From Streptomyces sp. SID4985 (GTDB taxonomy: Bacteria; Actinomycetota; Actinomycetes; Streptomycetales; Streptomycetaceae): a DNA stretch of 44,783 nt. Shown piece by piece: positions 39,068 to 44,783 of the stretch. The stretch is taken from assembly GCF_009863025.1 (NCBI RefSeq), contig NZ_WWIR01000314.1, positions 1-44,783 on the forward strand, read 5' to 3'. How positions within the stretch are numbered: the stretch's first letter is position 1; every line of letters begins with the position of its first letter. The notes beneath the pieces are model-generated. The model saw only the letters and a program-made list of their open reading frames with translations, was not told the DNA's origin and did no database searches. Position numbers and translations under genes: made by a program.

Positions 39068-40084
39068 GTGGCACGGTTTCGGACCCGGGTGGGCACGGCG
39101 ATGGCAGGGGCACTCGGTGTGATCGCCTGTCTGTCGCTCGCCGCTTGTAGCAGCACCGGCGGCAAGCGGGCCGAGGACGCCCGCAAGGCGGCGGCGGCCC
39201 AGGGCAGGTCGGCGGTGAACACCCCCCGCTGGACCTTCGCGATGATCACCCACTCCGGAGACGGCGACACCTTCTGGGACATCGTGCAGAGCGGCGCCAA
39301 GCAGGCCGCGATCAAGGACAACATCAACTTCCTGTACTCGCACGACGACGAGGCCCAGCAGCAGGCGCAGCTGGTCGACGCCGCCGTGGACAAGAAGGTC
39401 GACGGCATCATCGTCACCCTCGCCAAGCCCGACGCGCTCAAGGCGGCGGTCGCCCGCGCCGAGAAGGCCGGCATCCCGGTCGTCACGGTGAACTCCGGCT
39501 CCGCCGACTCCGAGAAGTTCGGCGCCCTCACCCACGTCGGCCAGGACGAGACCATCGCCGGTGAGGCTGTCGGCGACGAGCTGAACAAGCGCGGCCGCAA
39601 GAAGGCCCTGTGCATCCTGCACGAGCAGGGCAACGTCGGCCATGAACAGCGCTGTGACGGTGTCGCCAAGACCTTCCACGGCACCGTGCAGAAGCTCTAC
39701 GTCAACGGCACCAACATGCCCGACGTGCAGTCCGCGATCGGGGCCAAGCTCCAGGCCGACCGGTCCGTGGACGCCGTCGTCACCCTGGGCGCGCCGTACG
39801 CGGACACCGCCGCCAAGGCCAAGCAGGACGCGGGCAGCAAGGCCGAGATCGACACCTTCGACCTCAACGCCAAGGTCGCCGCCGAGCTGCAGGACGGCAC
39901 CCTCGGCTTCGCCGTCGACCAGCAGCCCTACCTCCAGGGCTACGAGGCGATCGACCTGCTCTGGCTGTACAAGTACAACGGCGACATGCTCGGCGGCGGC
40001 AAGCCCGTCCTGACCGGGCCGCAGATCATCACCAAGGACCAGGCCGCCGCGCTCGCCGAGTACACCGAGCGGGGCACCCGATGA
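39068..40084 (+). CDS. Sugar ABC transporter substrate-binding lipoprotein
   Basis: 338 aa from GTG 39068, with AAGGAG 9 nt upstream. Lipoprotein signal with lipobox LAAC ([15 protein letters not shown]) near residue 27. The mature part is a type I periplasmic-binding fold of the RbsB class: [104 protein letters not shown]. Captures a monosaccharide or inositol-like ligand at the membrane. Its stop overlaps the permease start (ATGA). First gene of the GntR-controlled operon. Confidence 0.95.
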   Translation: MARFRTRVGTAMAGALGVIACLSLAACSSTGGKRAEDARKAAAAQGRSAVNTPRWTFAMITHSGDGDTFWDIVQSGAKQAAIKDNINFLYSHDDEAQQQAQLVDAAVDKKVDGIIVTLAKPDALKAAVARAEKAGIPVVTVNSGSADSEKFGALTHVGQDETIAGEAVGDELNKRGRKKALCILHEQGNVGHEQRCDGVAKTFHGTVQKLYVNGTNMPDVQSAIGAKLQADRSVDAVVTLGAPYADTAAKAKQDAGSKAEIDTFDLNAKVAAELQDGTLGFAVDQQPYLQGYEAIDLLWLYKYNGDMLGGGKPVLTGPQIITKDQAAALAEYTERGTR

Positions 40085-41148
40085 GCGTGAACACCGCGGC
40101 CCCCGCGCCGCCCGGCCCCGACAGTCCGTCGGCCGACGAACGCCTGCTGCGGACCTCCCCGCTGCGCAAACTCCTCGCCCGCCCCGAGCTGGGCTCGGTC
40201 GTCGGCGCGCTCGCCGTCTTCGTGTTCTTCGCGTGCGTCGCCGGAGGGTTCCTGCACGCGTCGAGCCTCAGCACGGTCCTCTACGCCTCCTCGACCATCG
40301 GCATCATGGCGGTGCCCGTGGCCCTGCTGATGATCGGCGGCGAGTTCGACCTCTCGGCGGGCGTCATGGTGACGTCGTCCGCGCTGATCTCCTCGATGTT
40401 CAGCTACCAGATGACGGCGAACGTCTGGGTCGGCGCGGGCGTGTCCCTGCTGGTCACCCTCGCGATCGGCGCCTTCAACGGCTTCATGCTGACCCGCACC
40501 AAGCTGCCCAGCTTCATCGTCACGCTCGGCACGTTCCTGATGCTGACCGGCATGAACCTCGGCTTCACCAAGCTGATCGACGGCACCGTCTCCACCAAGA
40601 CCATCGCCGACATGGAGGGCTTCCCCAGCGCCCGCGCCCTCTTCGCCTCGACGCTCACCGTCGGCGGTGTCGGCTTCAAGGTGACGATCCTGTGGTGGCT
40701 CGCCCTCGTCGCCGTCGCCTCCTGGGTGCTGCTGCGCACCCGCGTCGGCAACTGGATCTTCGCCGTCGGCGGCAACGCGGACGCGGCCCGCGCGGTCGGC
40801 GTGCCCGTCGCCAAGACCAAGATCGGCCTCTACATGGGCGTCGCCTTCGGCGCCTGGATCTCCGGCCAGCACCTGCTCTTCTCCTTCGACGCCGTCCAGT
40901 CCGGCGAGGGCGTCGGCAACGAGCTGATCTACATCATCGCGGCCGTCATCGGCGGCTGCCTGATCACCGGCGGCTACGGCAGCGCGGTCGGCTCGGCGGT
41001 CGGCGCGCTCCTGTTCGGCATGACCAGCAAGGGCATCGTCTTCGCCGAGTGGAACCCCGACTGGTTCAAGTTCTTCCTCGGAGCGATGCTCCTCCTCGCG
41101 ACCCTGCTCAACACCTGGGTCCGCAAGCGTGCGGAGGCCACGAAATGA
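40081..41148 (+). CDS. Sugar ABC transporter permease (RbsC/XylH type)
   Basis: 355 aa, ~10 transmembrane helices. Conserved blocks of the branched-chain/ribose permease family: [21 protein letters not shown] near 80, [28 protein letters not shown] near 130, [26 protein letters not shown] near 230, and [34 protein letters not shown] near 285. A single permease gene implies a homodimer in the membrane. Starts in the stop of the binding protein and ends in the start of the ATPase, both by ATGA overlaps. Confidence 0.95.
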   Translation: MSVNTAAPAPPGPDSPSADERLLRTSPLRKLLARPELGSVVGALAVFVFFACVAGGFLHASSLSTVLYASSTIGIMAVPVALLMIGGEFDLSAGVMVTSSALISSMFSYQMTANVWVGAGVSLLVTLAIGAFNGFMLTRTKLPSFIVTLGTFLMLTGMNLGFTKLIDGTVSTKTIADMEGFPSARALFASTLTVGGVGFKVTILWWLALVAVASWVLLRTRVGNWIFAVGGNADAARAVGVPVAKTKIGLYMGVAFGAWISGQHLLFSFDAVQSGEGVGNELIYIIAAVIGGCLITGGYGSAVGSAVGALLFGMTSKGIVFAEWNPDWFKFFLGAMLLLATLLNTWVRKRAEATK

Positions 41149-41936
41149 CCGTGACCGAGGAGCGCGTGCCGCTCGTCGAGCTGACCGACGTCAGCAAGCA
41201 CTACGGCAACGTCCGCGCCCTGGAGGGCGTCTCCCTGGAGGTCCACGCCGGAGAGATCACCTGCGTCCTCGGCGACAACGGCGCGGGCAAGTCCACCCTG
41301 ATCAAGATGATCGCGGGACTGCACCGCCACGACGGCGGCACCCTGCGCGTCGAGGGCGAGGAGACCCGGCTCACCTCCCCGCGCGACGCCCTGGACCGGG
41401 GCATCGCCACCGTCTACCAGGACCTCGCCGTCGTCTCCCTGATGCCGGTCTGGCGGAACTTCTTCCTCGGCTCCGAGCCGCGCAGGGGCCGGGGCCCCTT
41501 CCGCCGCCTCGACATCGAGCACATGCGCCGCACCACCCGCGCCGAACTGCTCCGCATGGGCATCGACCTGCGTGACGTGGACCAGCCCATCGGCACCCTC
41601 TCCGGCGGTGAGCGCCAGTGCGTCGCCATCGCCCGCGCCGTCCACTTCGGCGCCAAGGTCCTCGTCCTGGACGAGCCGACCGCCGCACTGGGCGTCAAGC
41701 AGTCCGGTGTGGTCCTCAAATATGTGGCCGCCGCCCGGGACGAGGGCCTGGGCGTTGTGCTGATCACCCACAACCCGCACCACGCGTACCTGGTCGGCGA
41801 CCGGTTCGTACTGCTGCGGCGCGGCACCATGGTGGGTAATCACACACGTGACGAGATCACCCTGGACGAGCTGACCAAGCAGATGGCGGGCGGCGCCGAC
41901 CTCGACGCCCTGGTGCACGAACTCCAGCGCGGCTGA
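41145..41936 (+). CDS. Sugar ABC transporter ATP-binding protein (single domain)
   Basis: 263 aa, one ABC domain, unlike the double-domain RbsA. Walker [10 protein letters not shown] near 45, Q-loop [12 protein letters not shown] near 92, signature LSGGERQ near 150, Walker [13 protein letters not shown] near 175 and switch His in LITHNP near 207. FrcA-type single-domain ATPases dimerise to drive sugar uptake. Coupled to the permease. A hairpin after it may separate it from the ROK kinase gene. Confidence 0.95.
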   Translation: MTVTEERVPLVELTDVSKHYGNVRALEGVSLEVHAGEITCVLGDNGAGKSTLIKMIAGLHRHDGGTLRVEGEETRLTSPRDALDRGIATVYQDLAVVSLMPVWRNFFLGSEPRRGRGPFRRLDIEHMRRTTRAELLRMGIDLRDVDQPIGTLSGGERQCVAIARAVHFGAKVLVLDEPTAALGVKQSGVVLKYVAAARDEGLGVVLITHNPHHAYLVGDRFVLLRRGTMVGNHTRDEITLDELTKQMAGGADLDALVHELQRG

Positions 41937-41944
41937 CGGGGGCG

Positions 41945-42004
41945 GGGAGCGCGTCCGAGACGTCCATGGCCGCTTCCGCGGCGTCCATGGTCACCCGCGC
42001 TCCC
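41945..42004 (+). terminator. Hairpin between ABC operon and ROK kinase
   Basis: GGGAGCGCG (41945-41953) pairs with CGCGCTCCC (41996-42004). The loop contains two copies of CGTCCATGG (41961-41969 and 41982-41990). Partial termination or RNA processing is possible. Confidence 0.5.
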
Positions 42005-42056
42005 TTATCCCGCCTTGACACCATGTACCTCGCCCGTTGAGGCAGAATCGACGACG

Positions 42057-43202
42057 ATGAGCACCTACCGCGACCTCACGGCCCCCATCGGTTCCCGCCG
42101 AGCGCCCGTACTGCGGACCGTCGGCACCCGGGAACGCCGTTCGCATCTCACGGCTCCCCGCGTGCCCACCGTCGGCATCGACATCGGCGGCACCAAGGTC
42201 ATGGCGGGCGTCGTGGACGCCGACGGCAACATCCTGGAGAAGCTCCGCACGGAGACCCCGGACAAGTCCAAGAGCCCCAAGGTCGTCGAGGACACCATCG
42301 TCGAACTGGTCCTGGACCTCTCCGACCGGCACGACGTGCACGCCGTCGGCATCGGCGCGGCCGGCTGGGTCGACGCCGACCGCAACCGGGTGCTCTTCGC
42401 GCCGCACCTGGCCTGGCGCAACGAACCGCTGAGGGACCGCATCTCCAGCCGTCTGTCGGTGCCCGTGCTCGTCGACAACGACGCCAACACCGCCGCCTGG
42501 GCCGAGTGGCGCTTCGGCGCCGGACGCGGCGAGGACCACCTCGTCATGATCACCCTCGGCACCGGCATCGGCGGCGCCATCCTGGAGGACGGCCAGGTCA
42601 AGCGCGGCAAGTTCGGCGTCGCGGGCGAGTTCGGCCATATGCAGGTCGTCCCCGGCGGACACCGCTGCCCCTGCGGCAACCGCGGCTGCTGGGAGCAGTA
42701 CAGCTCCGGCAACGCGCTCGTCCGCGAGGCCAAGGAGCTGGCCGCCGCGGACTCGCCCGTCGCCTACGGCATCATCGAGCACGTCAAGGGCCAGATCGGC
42801 GACATCTCCGGGCCCATGATCACGGAGCTGGCCCGCGAGGGCGACGCGATGTGCATCGAGCTGCTCCAGGACATCGGCCAGTGGCTCGGCGTCGGCATCG
42901 CCAACCTCGCCGCCGCCCTCGACCCCTCCTGCTTCGTCATCGGCGGCGGCGTCAGCGCCGCCGACGACCTGCTCATCGGCCCCGCGCGCGACGCCTTCAA
43001 GCGCCAGCTCACCGGGCGCGGCTACCGCCCCGAGGCCCGCATCGCCCGCGCCCAGCTCGGCCCCGAGGCCGGCATGGTCGGCGCCGCCGACCTCGCCCGC
43101 CTGGTCGCCCGCCGCTTCCGCCGCGCCAAGCGCCGCCGGGTCGAGCGGCACGAACGCTACGAGCGGTACGTCCAGGGCCGCCGGGACCAGGACACCGCAT
43201 GA
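42057..43202 (+). CDS. ROK-family sugar kinase
   Basis: 381 aa. ROK kinase, likely phosphorylating the imported sugar with ATP in the cytosol. VGIDIGGTKVMAGVVD near 41 (phosphate-binding), VLVDNDANTAAWAEWRFGAGRGEDHLVMITLGTGIGGAI near 140, AGEFGHMQV near 195 and the zinc signature CPCGNRGCWEQY near 204 are intact. The first ~35 residues (MSTYRDLTAPIGSRRAPVLRTVGTRERRSHLT) are an extension absent from glucokinase. It ends in a basic tail, RRAKRRRVERHERYERY. A TTGACA at 42015-42020 may serve its own promoter. No N-terminal HTH, so an enzyme rather than a repressor. Confidence 0.93.
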   Translation: MSTYRDLTAPIGSRRAPVLRTVGTRERRSHLTAPRVPTVGIDIGGTKVMAGVVDADGNILEKLRTETPDKSKSPKVVEDTIVELVLDLSDRHDVHAVGIGAAGWVDADRNRVLFAPHLAWRNEPLRDRISSRLSVPVLVDNDANTAAWAEWRFGAGRGEDHLVMITLGTGIGGAILEDGQVKRGKFGVAGEFGHMQVVPGGHRCPCGNRGCWEQYSSGNALVREAKELAAADSPVAYGIIEHVKGQIGDISGPMITELAREGDAMCIELLQDIGQWLGVGIANLAAALDPSCFVIGGGVSAADDLLIGPARDAFKRQLTGRGYRPEARIARAQLGPEAGMVGAADLARLVARRFRRAKRRRVERHERYERYVQGRRDQDTA

Positions 43203-43780
43203 CCACCTCGCTGCCGCACCAGGCGGCGCCACCGGACACCCCGCACGCCCCCGCCGAGGACCCCGGCCACCGCGTCCGCCGCCGCGCGCTCACGCTGCTG
43301 ATCATCGTGCTGCTCATCGGCGTACCGGCGGGCTATCTGGTGATCTCCGCCAACCAGAGCCGCGACAGCGGCAAGGACAAGGAGGCGAAGTACTCGGCCA
43401 CCGGCCTCACCCCGGGCTGGCCCTCCAAGGTGCAGCGCCGCCTCTACCAGGTCGCCGTCCCGCGCCCCGCCGACTACCTCGCCTACTACGAGACCAACAA
43501 CTGGAAGACCAGCCGCCTCTACGTGCAGTTCCGCACCAACGACGCGGGCCTGGACAGCTTCCTCGCCACCATGGGCCTGCGCCGCGACGAACTGAAGAAG
43601 GGCGACCTCACCATCGGCGCCCGCGACCGCAAGGTCTCCGGCTGGAACTTCGCGGGCCCCGGCCCCTGGGTCGGCGTGAGCCGCACCCAGAAGAACCCGG
43701 CGCCCACCCAGGACGTGGTCGTCAACCTCTCCGACCCGCGGTTCCCGATGGTCTACGCGGTCTCCCGCACGGTGCCGTGA
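43199..43780 (+). CDS. Membrane-anchored hypothetical protein
   Basis: 193 aa. One N-terminal transmembrane segment (ALTLLIIVLLIGVPAGYLVI, ~30-50) after a Pro/His-rich, basic cytoplasmic start, and a ~140-residue extracellular domain (YSATGLTPGWPSKVQRRLYQVAVPRPADYLAYYETNNWKTSRLYVQFRT...VSGWNFAGPGPWVGVSRTQ...VNLSDPRFPMVYAVSRTVP). Coupled to the ROK kinase by ATGA, so it is part of this operon. No known domain recognised; common beside this kinase in Streptomyces by memory only. Confidence 0.8.
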   Translation: MTTSLPHQAAPPDTPHAPAEDPGHRVRRRALTLLIIVLLIGVPAGYLVISANQSRDSGKDKEAKYSATGLTPGWPSKVQRRLYQVAVPRPADYLAYYETNNWKTSRLYVQFRTNDAGLDSFLATMGLRRDELKKGDLTIGARDRKVSGWNFAGPGPWVGVSRTQKNPAPTQDVVVNLSDPRFPMVYAVSRTVP

Positions 43781-43807
43781 CAGGGCCCCGGCCCTCGCCG
43801 GAGCCGA

Positions 43808-43830
43808 TTGTCAGACCCCGCCCGTACAGT
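43808..43830 (+). promoter_or_regulatory. PafBC/RecA-NDp-like promoter of helicase gene
   Basis: TTGTCAGAC (43808-43816), 8 nt CCCGCCCG, TACAGT (43825-43830). Full match to TTGTCRGnn-N8-TAnnnT. Predicted transcription start near 43837, giving a ~40-nt leader that contains GGGAGGTG. Confidence 0.65.
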
Positions 43831-43874
43831 CGGAGACAACTGGTCCGACACACGGGCGGGAGGTGACAGGACGT

Positions 43875-44783
43875 ATGGACGGCGGCACGGCCGTGCTGAG
43901 CGAGCGCGCGTACTCCGAGGCGATCGGGGGCCGGATTCCGGCGTACCTCGCCACCCTCTACCTGCCCGCGCCCCTGCCCCGCGAGGGCCGGATCGCCCTC
44001 TGGTCGCCCGACGGCACCCCGCTCCCCGAGCCGGACGGCTCCAGCGGGACGATCACTGAGCTCACTGTCGTACGCCGCCATGGCGCGACCGTACGGCGCC
44101 GCCAGGTCCCCGCGCTGACCCTGCCGCTCATGGACGCGCTGCCCCTGCTCGCCAACGCCCGGCACGACGCCGCCGCCCACCCCGCCACCGTCTGCTGGGG
44201 CGCCGCCGCGCTGCACGCCCTGCGCCTGGCCGCCCGGGGACGACTGCTGCCCGGCCTCACCCCGAGCGGCCACGACGCCTGGCGCGCGGGCCCGCTGGAG
44301 CCCGACGACATCGCGCACCTGCGCGCGGTCGCCGCCGCCCTGCCCGCCGAGGGCCACGCGGTGCCGCTGCCCGGCGAGGGCCCGCTCCGGCTGCCCGAAC
44401 CCGAGGCCCTGGTCCGCTCCTTCCTGGACGCGGTCGCCGACACCCTGCCCCGCACCCCCGCCGCCCCGCATACGGGCGGCCGCCCCTTCGCCGCCCGCGA
44501 ACCCCAGCCGCTGCCCGGCGCCCACGACTGGGCGGCCGAGGTCGCCGCGGGCATGGACGCGGGCGTACGGATCTCGCTGCGCCTGGACCTCTCGGCGTAC
44601 GCGGTCTTCGACGCGGGCGACGACAGCGGCTCGCGCGCGGCGGGCGCGGCCGTCGTCCAGGTGCACAGCCTCGCCGACCCCACCCTGGTCACGGACGCGG
44701 CCGCCCTGTGGGCGGGGGAGGCCGACACCGCCTTCGGACCCCGCGCGCGTGTGGACGCCGCCCTCGCCGTACGGCGCGCGGCG
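43875..44783 (+). CDS. SNF2-type DEAD/DEAH helicase, N-terminal part only
   Basis: 303 open codons run to the right edge. ATG 43875 follows GGGAGGTGACAGG by a normal distance. The visible region resembles the N-terminal accessory domain (DUF3670/SNF2_assoc type) of actinobacterial SNF2 helicases, with ALTLPLMDALPLLANAR and TVCWGAAALHALRLAARGRLLPGLTPSGHDAWRAGPLEPDD near residues 85-145. The ATPase motifs would lie beyond the window, so the family call rests on the N-terminus. A DNA-damage-type promoter precedes it, which fits a repair or restart role (inference). Confidence 0.72.
   Translation, partial: MDGGTAVLSERAYSEAIGGRIPAYLATLYLPAPLPREGRIALWSPDGTPLPEPDGSSGTITELTVVRRHGATVRRRQVPALTLPLMDALPLLANARHDAAAHPATVCWGAAALHALRLAARGRLLPGLTPSGHDAWRAGPLEPDDIAHLRAVAAALPAEGHAVPLPGEGPLRLPEPEALVRSFLDAVADTLPRTPAAPHTGGRPFAAREPQPLPGAHDWAAEVAAGMDAGVRISLRLDLSAYAVFDAGDDSGSRAAGAAVVQVHSLADPTLVTDAAALWAGEADTAFGPRARVDAALAVRRAA

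Noticed and set aside
42057-43202. ROK repressor (NagC/XylR type)
   Set aside because: No N-terminal winged helix; catalytic and zinc motifs fit a kinase.

Overview
The window is high-GC actinobacterial chromosome, almost certainly Streptomyces or a close relative. Codon third positions are strongly GC-biased, GTG starts are frequent, and several genes look leaderless, with a TAnnnT-like -10 box 6-7 nt before the start codon. Gene content also fits: a LAL-type LuxR regulator, a GH92 mannosidase, an RNase Sa-like secreted nuclease, NIS siderophore synthetases, and a SNF2-helicase N-terminus of Streptomyces type. I see no rRNA, tRNA, CRISPR array, origin or prophage.

Layout. 1-1129: 5' part of a LuxR/LAL regulator running off the left edge. 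1437-3227: a stand-alone TnpB-related gene without tnpA. 3224-6531: two translationally coupled acyl-CoA ligases. 6790-9564: an ankyrin-repeat protein and two small hypotheticals. 9775-12189: a secreted GH92 alpha-mannosidase. 12349-16407: the urate half of purine catabolism (thiamine-binding-like protein, HTH protein, OHCU decarboxylase, HIU hydrolase, urate oxidase, 8-oxoguanine deaminase). 16437-16605: a 169-bp fold-back element. 16602-19758: thioesterase, unknown protein, alanine-type aminotransferase and a divergent HxlR regulator. 19831-21899: a secreted/anchored VWA pair. 21909-25252: two divergent NIS (IucA/IucC) synthetases. 25268-26555: HipA-like kinase and SelT/W/H-like protein. 26571-33247: malate synthase, Imm1-like protein, MobA-like nucleotidyltransferase, DMT transporter, allantoinase and allantoicase, i.e. 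the ureide half of purine catabolism. 33339-36846: a frameshifted gene, NTF2-like and DHFR-like proteins, a secreted guanyl-RNase, a DUF1963-like protein and a SUKH protein. 36951-43780: a GntR-controlled sugar/polyol module (Gfo/Idh/MocA dehydrogenase, GntR, periplasmic-binding-type ABC transporter, ROK kinase, membrane protein). 43875-end: N-terminus of a SNF2-type helicase.

How the genes work together. Purine catabolism is split into two blocks. 8-Oxoguanine deaminase yields urate, then uricase, HIU hydrolase and OHCU decarboxylase give allantoin. Allantoinase and allantoicase give ureidoglycolate, and malate synthase can consume the resulting glyoxylate. The two blocks lie about 17 kb apart but carry near-identical operators (TTCAACA-N3-YGTTGA) at 13054 and 30588, so one repressor probably controls both. 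That repressor (in S. coelicolor an IclR-type AllR) is not encoded here. A second local regulon is marked by the same 14-bp site, GTATGTCCGGACAA, in front of the dehydrogenase and in front of the ABC operon, on either side of the GntR gene. A third regulatory signature, TTGTCAGnn-N8-YAnnnT, resembles the PafBC-type DNA-damage promoter of actinobacteria. It occurs before the ankyrin-repeat gene, the unknown 224-aa gene and the helicase gene.
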